From contig NZ_JAAXLS010000007.1 of assembly GCF_012328925.1 (NCBI RefSeq), positions 1 through 64,000 on the forward strand: a stretch of 64,000 bases of DNA. Reading direction: 5' to 3'. Each line of letters begins with the position of its first letter. Within the stretch, counting starts at the first letter, position 1. Below the pieces are notes generated by a model, which saw only the letters and a program-made list of their open reading frames with translations, searched no databases and was not told the DNA's origin. Source of the stretch: Amycolatopsis acididurans. Its GTDB lineage: Bacteria; Actinomycetota; Actinomycetes; Mycobacteriales; Pseudonocardiaceae. Below are positions 37,439 through 46,311 of the stretch, in pieces. The translations under genes and the position numbers were made by a program.

Positions 37439-38740
37439 TCAGGGACCGGGGGAGACGACGTCTCGTTCGTCGCGCAGAACGGGAAGCGGGGCGCCGACCA
37501 GGCCGGCCGCCAGCGTGGTGCCGTCGGCGGGATCGATCACCAGGAAGGCGCCGTTGCGCCTGCTGACCGCGTAGTCGTCGACCGGCAGCGGTTCCGCGGT
37601 GCGGACCTTGGCGCGGCCGATCTCGTTCAGCTGCAACGTCTCCGGGTTGTCCACACTGGACAGTTTCTGTTCGTCGAAGCGCGAGGACAGCTCCTCGACG
37701 AACGCCTGTACCGTCCGGGCGCCGTGCTTGATAAGCACGCGCGCACCCGGCTGGAGCGGCTTCTCCGACAACCAGGCCAGGGTCGCGTCGATCTGGTCGG
37801 TGGCGACCGGCGCCTCGGTCGCAGCGGCGATCACGTCACCGCGCGAGATGTCGAGCTCGTGCGCGAGCACCAGCGTCACCGAGCGGCCCGCGGCCGCCTC
37901 GTCGAGCGAACCGTCGGCCGTGTCGATGCGCTCGACCGTGGTGCGCAACCCGGCAGGGAGGACCACGATCTCGTCGCCGGGGCGGACAGTGCCGGCCGCG
38001 ACCTGGCCCGCGTAGCCCCGGTAGTCGGGGTGTTCGGGCGTGCGCGGGCGGATCACGTACTGCACCGGGAACCGGAACGGCGCGTCGTGCGGGTCCGGCG
38101 CGACGGGCACGTTCTCCAGGTGCTCCAGCAGCGTTTCGCCGTCGTACCACGGAGTGCGCTCCGAGCGGTCCACCACGTTGTCGCCCACCAGCGCCGACAC
38201 CGGGATCGACAGCACCGAGCCCGCCGGATAGCCCAGCGAGGTGGCGTGGTCGGTGAACTCCTTGGCGATGACGCGGAAGGTCTCCTCGTCGTAGTCGACG
38301 AGGTCGATCTTGTTGACCGCGAGCACCAGCCGCGGCACGCCCAGCAGCGCGAGCACCGCGGCGTGGCGGCGGGTCTGCTCGATCACGCCCTTGCGCGCGT
38401 CCACCAGCAGCACGGCCAGCTGTGCGGTCGAGGCGCCGGTGACCGTGTTGCGGGTGTACTGCACGTGGCCGGGGGTGTCGGCGAGCACGAAGGAGCGCTT
38501 GGGGGTGGCGAAGTAGCGGTAGGCCACGTCGATCGTGATGCCCTGCTCGCGTTCCGAGCGCAGCCCGTCCACCAGCAGCGAAAGGTCCGGAGTGGACAGT
38601 CCGCGGTCCACGCTCGCGCGGGTGACCGCGTCGAGCTGGTCGGCCAGCACCGACTTGGTGTCATACAGCAGGCGACCGACGAGCGTGGACTTTCCGTCGT
38701 CCACGCTGCCCGCGGTAGCCAGCCTCAGCAAACTCGACAT
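37439..38740 (-). CDS. cysN: Sulfate adenylyltransferase, large (GTPase) subunit
   Basis: With CysD, makes adenosine 5'-phosphosulfate from sulfate and ATP, driven by GTP. 433 residues: G1 GSVDDGKST, switch II DTPGHVQYT, NKIDLVD, then EF-Tu-like beta-barrels. It lacks a fused APS kinase domain. The ATG shares its A with the cysD stop (TGATG), so the two are translationally coupled. Confidence 0.96.
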   Translation of the reverse strand: MSSLLRLATAGSVDDGKSTLVGRLLYDTKSVLADQLDAVTRASVDRGLSTPDLSLLVDGLRSEREQGITIDVAYRYFATPKRSFVLADTPGHVQYTRNTVTGASTAQLAVLLVDARKGVIEQTRRHAAVLALLGVPRLVLAVNKIDLVDYDEETFRVIAKEFTDHATSLGYPAGSVLSIPVSALVGDNVVDRSERTPWYDGETLLEHLENVPVAPDPHDAPFRFPVQYVIRPRTPEHPDYRGYAGQVAAGTVRPGDEIVVLPAGLRTTVERIDTADGSLDEAAAGRSVTLVLAHELDISRGDVIAAATEAPVATDQIDATLAWLSEKPLQPGARVLIKHGARTVQAFVEELSSRFDEQKLSSVDNPETLQLNEIGRAKVRTAEPLPVDDYAVSRRNGAFLVIDPADGTTLAAGLVGAPLPVLRDERDVVSPGP

Positions 38741-39663
38741 CAGAAGTAGCCCTCCCGCTTGCGGTCTTCCATGGCGGCCTCGGAAAGCCGGTCGTCGGCG
38801 CGCGTCGCGCCGCGCTCGGTCAGGCGGCTCGCCATGACCTCCGCGATGACCTCCTCGACCGTGGTCGCCGTCGACTCGACCGCGCCGGTGCAGGACCCGT
38901 CGCCGACCGTGCGGTAGCGCACGGACAGCTCCTGGACCTCTTCGGAGTCGCGGGGACCGCCCCAGGGGCCCTCGGTGAGCCACATGCCGTCGCGCCGGTA
39001 GACCTTGCGCTCGTGCGCGTAGTAGATCGAGGGCAGCTCCACCTTCTCGCGCGCGATGTAGTTCCACACATCGGCTTCGGTCCAGTTGGAGAGCGGGAAC
39101 ACGCGCACATGTTCCCCCGGACGGTGCCGTCCGTTGTAGAGGTTCCACAATTCGGGACGCTGGCGGCGCGGGTCCCACTGCCCGAAGGCGTTGCGCAGGC
39201 TGAAGATGCGTTCCTTCGCGCGGGCGCGTTCCTCGTCGCGGCGGCCACCGCCGAACACGGCGTCGAACTTGTTGTCGTTGATGGCGCCCAAAAGCGGCTG
39301 GGTCTGCAGCGGGTTGCGGGTGCCGTCGGGGCGCTCGGTGAGGCGGCCGTCGTCGATCCAGTCCTGCACGCTCGCCACGATCAGCCGCAGCCCGTACTTC
39401 TCCACGACGTGGTCGCGGAAGGCGATCACCTCGTCGAAGTTGTGCCCGGTGTCCACATGCAGCAGCGGGAACGGCACCGGGGCCGGCCAGAAGGCCTTGA
39501 TCGCGAGGTGCAGCAGCAGCGTGGAGTCCTTGCCGCCGGAGAACAGGATCACCGGGCGGTCGAACTCCCCGGCCACCTCACGGAAAATGTGGATGGCCTC
39601 GGACTCCAGCGCCGCGAGGTTGTCGGTGGCCGCGTCGGTCGCGGGGGCTTCGAGTGTCGTCAT
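38740..39663 (-). CDS. cysD: Sulfate adenylyltransferase, small subunit
   Basis: PP-loop ATP pyrophosphatase-fold subunit of 307 residues: FSGGKDSTLLLHL, HVDTGHNFDE, and C-terminal REGYF end. Adenylylates sulfate together with CysN. It starts at ATG 39663, 183 bp after cysH, the one large gap in the operon. Confidence 0.97.
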   Translation of the reverse strand: MTTLEAPATDAATDNLAALESEAIHIFREVAGEFDRPVILFSGGKDSTLLLHLAIKAFWPAPVPFPLLHVDTGHNFDEVIAFRDHVVEKYGLRLIVASVQDWIDDGRLTERPDGTRNPLQTQPLLGAINDNKFDAVFGGGRRDEERARAKERIFSLRNAFGQWDPRRQRPELWNLYNGRHRPGEHVRVFPLSNWTEADVWNYIAREKVELPSIYYAHERKVYRRDGMWLTEGPWGGPRDSEEVQELSVRYRTVGDGSCTGAVESTATTVEEVIAEVMASRLTERGATRADDRLSEAAMEDRKREGYF

Positions 39664-39846
39664 TCGTTCGTCCTTCCAGCCAGCGGAGCGAGCAACCCGC
39701 GCCGCCGCGGGTTCTCAGGCGGTTCCTCGCTAGGACAGCGCCGACGTGGTGAATTGGGATTCATGAGGAGGCGATCCCGGAGCGACGGGCCGCCTGAGGT
39801 TCCGCCACCCGCACCGCTTCGCAGGCCGTCCACTGTCTATCTCCCC
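39664..39846 (-). other. 183-bp gap between cysH and cysD
   Basis: Contains a perfect 8-bp stem-loop (AACCCGCG at 39694-39701, CGCGGGTT at 39706-39713). No APS kinase gene is present, although cysC occupies this site in some streptomycetes. A 57-codon open frame here has no recognisable content. Confidence 0.5.
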
Positions 39847-40551
39847 TCAGCCGTGCAGGCCGCACTCGGTCTTGGACTGCCCGGCCCAGCGGCCGCTGCG
39901 GGGATCCGCCCCGGGGGCGACCTTCGCGGTGCAGGGGGCGCAGCCGATGGACAGGTAGCCCTCGGACACCAGCGGATTCTCGAGGATCCCGTGCTCGGTG
40001 ATGTAGGCGCGGAACTCCTCGTCGGTCCACGGCGCGATCGGGTTGATCTTGACGAGGCCGTTGCGCTCGTCCCAGGTGACGATCGGGGTGTTCGCCCGCG
40101 TCGGGGCGTCCACGCGGCGCACGCCGGTGACCCACGCCGAGTAGTTCGACAGCGTCGTGCGCAGCGGGATCACCTTGCGCAGCTGACAACACCGGTTCGG
40201 GTCGCGCTCGTGCAGTTTCGGGCCGTACTCGGCGTCCTGCTGGGCGACGGTCTGCTCGGCCTGCGCGTTGACGATCCGGATGTCCGGGTACACCGTCGCG
40301 ACCGCGTCGCGCGTGCCGATCGTCTCGGCGAAGTGGTAGCCGGTCTCCAGGAACAACACGTCCACATCGGACTTTACCTTGGTGGCCAGATCCACGAGCA
40401 CGGCGTCCTGCATGTTGGAGGCAACGATCAGATCGTCACCGAAAGTTCCCACGGCCCATTCCAGTGCTTCGATCGCGCCGGCGTCGGCCAGCTCCTCGGA
40501 AGCCTTCTCCGCCAGTGCTTTCAGCTCTTCCTTGCCGGTGACCGTGGTCAT
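39847..40551 (-). CDS. cysH: Adenylylsulfate (APS) reductase
   Basis: Reduces APS to sulfite with thioredoxin. 234 residues: PP-loop-derived nucleotide site (FLETGYHFAETIGTRD) and the catalytic C-terminal ECGLHG. The iron-sulfur Cys pairs are RCCQLRK and GCAPC; four cysteines mean the [4Fe-4S] APS-using type rather than PAPS. The ATG overlaps the zinc-ribbon gene stop (ATGA). Confidence 0.95.
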   Translation of the reverse strand: MTTVTGKEELKALAEKASEELADAGAIEALEWAVGTFGDDLIVASNMQDAVLVDLATKVKSDVDVLFLETGYHFAETIGTRDAVATVYPDIRIVNAQAEQTVAQQDAEYGPKLHERDPNRCCQLRKVIPLRTTLSNYSAWVTGVRRVDAPTRANTPIVTWDERNGLVKINPIAPWTDEEFRAYITEHGILENPLVSEGYLSIGCAPCTAKVAPGADPRSGRWAGQSKTECGLHG

Positions 40552-40697
40552 TTCGCTCCCTCGGGTAGCTGGATTCCCAGGAATTTCACAGTGAAGACTC
40601 GACGACACGAAGAACACAGCCACGCGTGCTCCTGTTCCGGGCGCAGATCTTCGTCACCACAGAACGGGCAGTAGAACGGCGTGGCCCGCTCGGTCAT
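40548..40697 (-). CDS. Small zinc-ribbon protein of the sulfur operon
   Basis: 49 residues: CPFCGDEDLRPEQEHAWLC followed by SSCRRVFTVKFLG. Two CxxC pairs suggest a single zinc ribbon. It is sandwiched with ATGA overlaps on both sides (sulfite reductase and cysH). Streptomycete sulfur operons have a short gene in the same place, as I recall. Possible role: delivery of metal, sulfide or electrons, or control of the reductases. Unproven. Confidence 0.85.
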   Translation of the reverse strand: MTERATPFYCPFCGDEDLRPEQEHAWLCSSCRRVFTVKFLGIQLPEGAK

Positions 40698-42391
40698 CGC
40701 AGATCGCTTTCCTCGGCGCGCGCCACCCACTGCGCGAAGCGCTCGCCCTCGGTGCGCCGGCCGTGGTAATTGCGCACCACGCGCTCCACGTAGCCGATCA
40801 GCTCGTCGCCGGTGACCTTGTGGCCACGCAGTTTCCGGCCGAACCCGGCGTCGAGGCCGAGGCCGCCACCCAGGTGCACCTGGAAGCCCTCGACCTGGTT
40901 GCCGTCGTCGTCGGTGACGATCTGTCCCTTGAGGCCGATGTCCGCGGTCTGGATGCGGGCACATGAGTTGGGGCAGCCGTTGATGTGCACGGTCACCGGG
41001 TTGTCCACGTCGGACTGAATGTCGGCGAGGCGCTCTTCGAGCTGTGCGACCAGTTCGCGGGCGCGGACCTTGGTTTCGACGATCGCGAGCTTGCAGAACT
41101 CGATGCCGGTGCAGGCCATGACGCCGCGCCGCCACGGGGTCGGCTCGGTCGGCAGGCCCAGATCGGCCAGCTCGGCCTGCAGGGCAGGCACCTCGGACTC
41201 GGGCACGTCCAGCACGACGAGCTTCTGCAGCGGGGTGAGCCGCACGCGGCCGGAACCGGCGCGCTCGGCGGCCTTGGCGACCGCGATCAGTGTCGAGCCG
41301 GAGACCCGGCCCGCGACCGGGGCCGCGCCGACGTAGAAGTTGCCGTCCTTCTGCTTGTGCACGCCGACGTGGTCGCGCTGCACCTGCGGTGCCTCGGGCG
41401 CGGGGCCGTCGATCAGTGTGCGCTTGAGGTATTTCGACTCGAGAATTTCCCGGAATTTCTCGGCGCCCCAGTCCTTGACGAGGAACTTGATGCGCGCGCG
41501 GGAGCGCAGCCGCCGGTAGCCGTAGTCGCGGAAGACACCGACGACACCGGCCCACACCTCGTGCACCTCCTCGCGCGGCACCCAGGCGCCGAGGCGCTGG
41601 GCGAGCATCGGGTTGGTGGACAGCCCGCCGCCGACCTGCACGTCGAAACCGGGACCGTGCTCGGGGTGGTGCACGCCGACGAACGCGACGTCGTGGATCT
41701 CGTGCGCGACGTCCTGCAGGCCGGACACGGCGGTCTTGAACTTGCGCGGCAGGTTCGCGTACTCGGGCTTGCCGAGGTAGTTGCGCTTGATGTCCTCGAT
41801 CGCCGGGGTGCCGTCGATGACCTCGTCCTCGGCGATACCGGCCAGCGGCGAGCCGAGGATGACACGCGGGCTGTCGCCGCACGCGGTCATCGTGGTCAGC
41901 CCGGCGCCTTCCAGCTTCTCCCAGATCGTGGGCATGTCCTCGATCCGGATCCAGTGGTACTGGACGTTCTGCCGGTCGGTGATGTCGGCGGTGTCGCGCG
42001 CGTAGGTCTGGGAGATCTCGCCGATGAGGGCGAGCTGCTCGGTGGTGAGGTCACCGCCGTCGATGCGCACGCGCAGCATGAAGTACTCGTCGTCCAGCTC
42101 CTCCGGCTCCAGCGTCGCCGTGCGGCCGCCGTCGATACCGGGCTTGCGCTGGGTGTAGAGGCCGTACCAGCGAAACCGCCCCCGCAGGTCGCCCGGGTCG
42201 ATCGAGTCGAAGCCGCCGTCGGCGTAGATGTTCTCGATACGCGAGCGGACGTTGAGCGGGTGGTCGTCCTTTTTCGAGCGTTCGTTCGGGTTGAGCGGCT
42301 CGCGGTAACCCAGCGCCCACTGGCCCTCACCACGCCGTTGCTTGGCGCGCGGAGCGCGGGCGGTCGGGGTGTCGCGCGTCGGCGAGGCCAT
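40694..42391 (-). CDS. sir: Sulfite reductase (ferredoxin type)
   Basis: Six-electron reduction of sulfite to sulfide. 565 residues with the duplicated ferredoxin-like halves. The siroheme-[4Fe-4S] cysteines are ACTGIEFCKLA and NGCPNSCAR. TACGDSPRVILG is also typical. ATG 42391 follows GGAGGAC; an in-frame ATG at 42448 is possible but has a poorer context. A leader peptide lies 120 bp upstream. Confidence 0.95.
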   Translation of the reverse strand: MASPTRDTPTARAPRAKQRRGEGQWALGYREPLNPNERSKKDDHPLNVRSRIENIYADGGFDSIDPGDLRGRFRWYGLYTQRKPGIDGGRTATLEPEELDDEYFMLRVRIDGGDLTTEQLALIGEISQTYARDTADITDRQNVQYHWIRIEDMPTIWEKLEGAGLTTMTACGDSPRVILGSPLAGIAEDEVIDGTPAIEDIKRNYLGKPEYANLPRKFKTAVSGLQDVAHEIHDVAFVGVHHPEHGPGFDVQVGGGLSTNPMLAQRLGAWVPREEVHEVWAGVVGVFRDYGYRRLRSRARIKFLVKDWGAEKFREILESKYLKRTLIDGPAPEAPQVQRDHVGVHKQKDGNFYVGAAPVAGRVSGSTLIAVAKAAERAGSGRVRLTPLQKLVVLDVPESEVPALQAELADLGLPTEPTPWRRGVMACTGIEFCKLAIVETKVRARELVAQLEERLADIQSDVDNPVTVHINGCPNSCARIQTADIGLKGQIVTDDDGNQVEGFQVHLGGGLGLDAGFGRKLRGHKVTGDELIGYVERVVRNYHGRRTEGERFAQWVARAEESDLR

Positions 42392-42511
42392 GAGGTGTCC
42401 TCCGGACTGGTCGGAGGGCGACGGCGCACATTCCTCCCCTGGACACAAAGGTGGTAGGGGGTGACAAGTTCTTCGCGCGTCCGGCGCCCGCTGGTGATCG
42501 TGGTGGCGGCG

Positions 42512-42598
42512 TCAGTAGGACGCGCGGCAGAGCGCGCTGGCGACACGCCGGAGATCGACGTGGCGGCGCGCCACGAGGAGGACACCGGCAGAAGTCAC
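42512..42598 (-). CDS. Short leader peptide of the sulfur operon
   Basis: 28 codons, GTG 42598 to TGA at 42512. The core ARRHVDLRRVASALCR has the Arg-His-Val-Asp-Leu pattern that I recall in actinomycete leader peptides upstream of sulfur-metabolism genes. A Cys codon sits near the end, five codons before the stop. It lies 120 bp upstream of sir and is likely a cysteine- or translation-sensing control element. Confidence 0.7.
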   Translation of the reverse strand: MTSAGVLLVARRHVDLRRVASALCRASY

Positions 42599-42674
42599 GA
42601 TGCTCAGCCTGCCATCAGCCCAGATCTTGGTCCAGCCACGTCCGGATCGTGGGACGAGGATCACGCGTGGGCAC

Positions 42675-43823
42675 ATGAGGGACACTGGAGTCGTGTTCGG
42701 CGTCTACGTGCATGTGCCCTTCTGCGCCACGCGGTGCGGCTACTGCGATTTCAATACCTACACAGCCGGGGAGCTCGGTTCGGCGGCCTCATCCCGGTCA
42801 TGGCTGGACGCCCTGAAACGGGAGCTGGAGATGGGCGTGCGGCGCGTCGGTGCGCGCCCGGCCGAGACGGTTTTCGTCGGGGGCGGCACGCCCTCACTGC
42901 TGGGGGCCGACGGCCTGGCCGAGGTGCTCGACGCGGTCCGCGGCAGCTTCGGTCTCGCCGACGGCGCCGAGGTGACCACCGAGTCGAACCCGGAGTCCAC
43001 CTCGCCCGCGTTCTTCGACGGCATCCGGGCGGCCGGATACACCCGGGTCTCGCTGGGGATGCAGTCCGCGGCGCGGCATGTGCTGCGGGTACTCGACCGC
43101 ACGCACACGCCGGGCCGTCCCGTCGCGGCCGCGCGGGAGGCCCGCGAGGCCGGGTTCGAGCACGTGAACCTCGACCTGATCTACGGGACGCCGGGGGAGC
43201 GGCCCGAGGACCTGCGCGCGTCATTGGAGTCGGTGCTGGAAGCCGGGGTCGACCACGTGTCGGCGTACTCGCTGATCGTGGAGGACGGGACCGCGCTGGC
43301 GCGGCGGGTGCGGCGGGGTGAGCTGCCCGCGCCGGACGAGGACGTGCTGGCCGAGTACTACGAGCTGATCGACGCCTATCTCGCCAAGGCCGGGCTGACC
43401 TGGTACGAGGTGTCGAACTGGGCCGCTTCGCCGCAGGCCCGGTGCCGGCACAACCTCGGTTACTGGCGTGGCGGGGACTGGTGGGGCGCGGGTCCGGGCG
43501 CGCATTCGCACGTCGGCGGGGTGCGCTGGTGGAACGTGAAGCACCCGGCGAAGTACGCGTCGCTGCTGGCCGAGGGCGAGTCGCCGGAGGCCGACCGCGA
43601 GGTGCTCACGCCCGAGGACATACATCTGGAACGGATCATGCTCGAACTGCGCCTTGCCGAGGGCCTGCCGGTGGACGTGCTCGACGCGGCGGGTGCCGCG
43701 GAGGCGCCCGTGGTGGCCGGGGAGGGGCTGCTGGATCCGGAAGCGCTGCGCGCCGGCCGCGCCGTGCTGACCGACCGGGGGCGCCTGCTGGCCGACGCCG
43801 TGGTGCGCCGCCTGGCCGCCTGA
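42675..43823 (+). CDS. hemW: Radical SAM heme chaperone HemW-like
   Basis: 382 residues: CATRCGYCDFNT is the radical SAM CxxxCxxC. GGGTPSLLG, YTRVSLGMQSAARHVL and NLDLIYGTPGE follow. HemW members bind heme rather than act as coproporphyrinogen dehydrogenase, and older names (hemN) may still be used. ATG 42675 precedes the conserved GVYVHVPFC. Divergent from the sulfur operon. Confidence 0.9.
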   Translation: MRDTGVVFGVYVHVPFCATRCGYCDFNTYTAGELGSAASSRSWLDALKRELEMGVRRVGARPAETVFVGGGTPSLLGADGLAEVLDAVRGSFGLADGAEVTTESNPESTSPAFFDGIRAAGYTRVSLGMQSAARHVLRVLDRTHTPGRPVAAAREAREAGFEHVNLDLIYGTPGERPEDLRASLESVLEAGVDHVSAYSLIVEDGTALARRVRRGELPAPDEDVLAEYYELIDAYLAKAGLTWYEVSNWAASPQARCRHNLGYWRGGDWWGAGPGAHSHVGGVRWWNVKHPAKYASLLAEGESPEADREVLTPEDIHLERIMLELRLAEGLPVDVLDAAGAAEAPVVAGEGLLDPEALRAGRAVLTDRGRLLADAVVRRLAA

Positions 43824-43892
43824 ACCGTCAGCAACCTTCCGCGCCGGGTGTGGGGCCCACCGTCAGCGGGCCGTCCCCGAGAACGAACACGG

Positions 43893-44828
43893 TCAGCTCC
43901 AGATCGTCACGTACACCGGCGGCCGGAACCGGGACGGCGGCACGCCGGCGCCGGGGGAGCGCATCACCTGCATCGCGGCCGTGGTGCCGAGGAAATGCCG
44001 CAGCGAGGCCGCCGCCGTGGAAAGCCGGTCCCTCGGCAGGGTCGTCAGGTGCCAGCACACCGTCGCCGGGGTCGCGGCCGTCGGCACCACCACGAGTTCC
44101 TTCCGGCGCAACTGCGGCGCCACCAGATGCTCGATCGCGATCGACACCCCGCTGCCGCTCGCCGCGGCCGACCACGCCGCCGTCTGGTTCGGGAACACCC
44201 GGATCGCCGGGTCGGCCACGCCGAGACGCTGGAGCACCTGCGCGGTGTCGCTGCCGGGATCCGCGCCGGACGGGCCGACGAGCCACGGCCACGACGCCGG
44301 GCTGCCGCGATGGGGCGAGCGTGGCGCGCAGACCGCGATCAGGTTGCACCGGAAGATCGGCGTGCTCTCCAGGCCACCGTCGAGCCGAGGGCCGAGCGCG
44401 GCTTCGGCCAGCCGGTTGCTCACCAGCACCGGCAGCTCCGCGGTCAGCGCGACTCCCGCCGCCGCCTCCACCGACTTACCGGACCGCGCCACGAACGCCT
44501 CCAGCAGCGGGCCGGCGACGAACTCGGCCAGCGTGCTGGTCACCGCGACCTGCAACCGTTCCGCCATGCCCCTGGCCTCGCGGACCGCGGCGTCGGCGTC
44601 CGCGCCCAGCGCCACCATCTGCGAAGCGATCGGCAACAGCCTGCTGCCGCCGGGGGTCAGCGTCATCCCGCTCGCGGTGCGCACGATCAGTTTGTCGCCA
44701 TGGTGCGCTCGCAACGCCGCGAGCGCCTGCGACACCGCCGGCTCGCTCACGCCGAGCGTGCGCGCCGCGTCCGTCACCGAGCCGAGGCGCGCCACGAGCA
44801 CGAAAGCACTCAGCTGACCGAGGGTCAT
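43893..44828 (-). CDS. LysR-type regulator of the CO dehydrogenase locus
   Basis: 311 residues: N-terminal winged helix (MTLGQLSAFVLVARLGSVT, EPAVSQALAALRAHHGDKL) then an effector domain. Divergent from coxM with a 99-bp shared control region. A LysR regulator, CutR, sits the same way beside CO dehydrogenase genes in Mycobacterium sp. JC1, so a CutR-like role is plausible. Confidence 0.88.
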   Translation of the reverse strand: MTLGQLSAFVLVARLGSVTDAARTLGVSEPAVSQALAALRAHHGDKLIVRTASGMTLTPGGSRLLPIASQMVALGADADAAVREARGMAERLQVAVTSTLAEFVAGPLLEAFVARSGKSVEAAAGVALTAELPVLVSNRLAEAALGPRLDGGLESTPIFRCNLIAVCAPRSPHRGSPASWPWLVGPSGADPGSDTAQVLQRLGVADPAIRVFPNQTAAWSAAASGSGVSIAIEHLVAPQLRRKELVVVPTAATPATVCWHLTTLPRDRLSTAAASLRHFLGTTAAMQVMRSPGAGVPPSRFRPPVYVTIWS

Positions 44829-44869
44829 GCGCGAAGCTTAGTTGCGCCAGGGCAGGTGAACAGCCGCCT

Positions 44870-44883
44870 TAAGCGAACCCTTA
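44870..44883. promoter_or_regulatory. Possible LysR operator
   Basis: TAAG-CGAACC-CTTA, a perfect 4+4 inverted repeat with a T-N12-A shape, in the divergent region 45 bp upstream of the coxM ATG. It is a LysR-like pattern, not a proven site. Confidence 0.45.
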
Positions 44884-44927
44884 TCCGCCCGTTGTCGTAA
44901 TGCGCGGACCGCGCGATCGTGTGCCAG

Positions 44928-45809
44928 ATGCAGGTTCCCGCACAATTCGAATACGAGAAGGCCGCCAGCGTGGAGCACGCGCTGAGCCTGCTGGCCAAGT
45001 ACGGGCCAGAAAGCCGCATCGTGGCCGGGGGACACAGCCTGATCCCGATGATGAAGCTCCGGCTGGCGCAACCGCTGGCCCTCATCGACATCAACGACGT
45101 CGCAGAACTGGCGCGGATCAGTGTCGAGGAGGGCATGTTGTGCATCGGCGCGATGGCGCGTCACGCGGATCTGCTCGCCTCCGCGGTCGTCGGCGAGCAT
45201 TTCCCGCTTTTCCACGATGCGGAGCGGATGATCGCCGATCCGATCGTGCGCAACCGGGGCACCGTGGGCGGTTCCCTGTGCCAGGCCGATCCCTCCGAGG
45301 ACCTTTCCGGCTCGTTCGCCGCGGTGCGCGCGGAAGCGGTTGTCCAGGGCAGGCAAGGACAACGTGTCGTCCCGATCCGGGAATTCTTCACCGGTCCGTA
45401 TCAGACGGCGGTGGCCGATGACGAAATGCTCATCATGGTGCGTGTGCCGATCCGCTCGTCGGCCTCGGCCTACGAGAAGGTCGAACGCCGCGCCGGGGAC
45501 TGGGCGGTCGGGGCCGCGGCCGCCGTGCTCCGGCTGGAGGGTGACACCGTCGCCGAGGCGGGCATCGGCCTGACCGCGCTGGGGGCCAGGAACTTTTACG
45601 CGCCGGAAGCCGAGGAGTTCCTCGCCGGCGGGCCGGCCACCGACGAGCGGTTCGAACGGGCGGGCGACATCGCCGCCGAGCACTGCGCGCCGATCGCCGA
45701 CCAGCGCGGCCCGGTGGACTACAAGCGCCACCTCGCCGCGACGCTCACCGTCCGCGCTCTGCAACGGGCTCGCACACGCTGGCACGGCCGGCGGAACGGG
45801 GGAAACTGA
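44928..45809 (+). CDS. coxM: CO dehydrogenase medium (FAD) subunit
   Basis: 293 residues of the FAD-binding family: IVAGGHSLIPMMKLRLA and RNRGTVGGSLCQADPSEDL are the two FAD loops. Passes electrons from the iron-sulfur subunit to the acceptor. ATG 44928 was selected over the GTG at 44919. First of coxM-S-L; coxS begins 1 bp after its stop. Confidence 0.9.
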   Translation: MQVPAQFEYEKAASVEHALSLLAKYGPESRIVAGGHSLIPMMKLRLAQPLALIDINDVAELARISVEEGMLCIGAMARHADLLASAVVGEHFPLFHDAERMIADPIVRNRGTVGGSLCQADPSEDLSGSFAAVRAEAVVQGRQGQRVVPIREFFTGPYQTAVADDEMLIMVRVPIRSSASAYEKVERRAGDWAVGAAAAVLRLEGDTVAEAGIGLTALGARNFYAPEAEEFLAGGPATDERFERAGDIAAEHCAPIADQRGPVDYKRHLAATLTVRALQRARTRWHGRRNGGN

Positions 45810-45810
45810 C

Positions 45811-46311
45811 ATGGAAATCAGCGTCACCGTCAACGGGCAGCTCTACCAGCGCGACGTCGAACCGCGCCTGCTGCTGGTGCATTTCCTGCGCGACGAGCTG
45901 CGGCTCACCGGCACGCACTGGGGTTGCGACACCTCCAACTGCGGCACCTGCGTGGCGTGGCTGGACGACGTGCCCGTCAAGACCTGCACGGTGCTCGCCG
46001 TGATGGCCGACGGGCACCGGGTGCGCACCGTGGAGGGACTGGCCGACGGGGTGGGCCTGGATCCGGTGCAGCAAGGGTTCGCCGAATGTCACGGGCTCCA
46101 ATGTGGATTCTGCACCCCGGGCATGATGATGACCGCCCGGTGGCTGCTCGACCACAACCCGGATCCGTCCGAAGAGGACATCCGCGAGGCCATCTCCGGT
46201 CAGCTGTGCCGGTGCACCGGCTACGAGAACATCGTGCGTTCGGTGCGCTGGGCCGCGGCGCGGGAGGCCGGCCGCGCCGCCGAACCGGCGACCGAGGAGG
46301 TGCGGGCATGA
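45811..46311 (+). CDS. coxS: CO dehydrogenase small (2Fe-2S) subunit
   Basis: 166 residues: N-terminal plant-type ferredoxin cluster (GCDTSNCGTCVAWLD, plus Cys in KTCTVLA) and C-terminal cluster (CGFCTPGM, CRCTGYENI). Connects the molybdenum site to FAD. It overlaps coxL by 4 bp (ATGA). Confidence 0.94.
   Translation: MEISVTVNGQLYQRDVEPRLLLVHFLRDELRLTGTHWGCDTSNCGTCVAWLDDVPVKTCTVLAVMADGHRVRTVEGLADGVGLDPVQQGFAECHGLQCGFCTPGMMMTARWLLDHNPDPSEEDIREAISGQLCRCTGYENIVRSVRWAAAREAGRAAEPATEEVRA

Noticed and set aside
39664-39846. 57-codon ORF overlapping the cysD start
   Set aside because: Open frame by composition only; no similarity to APS kinase, no domain and no ribosome-binding site.
42392-42448. 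Upstream in-frame start for sulfite reductase at 42448
   Set aside because: Would add 19 residues with two Cys, but GGAGGAC directly precedes the ATG at 42391, and the conserved protein begins later.
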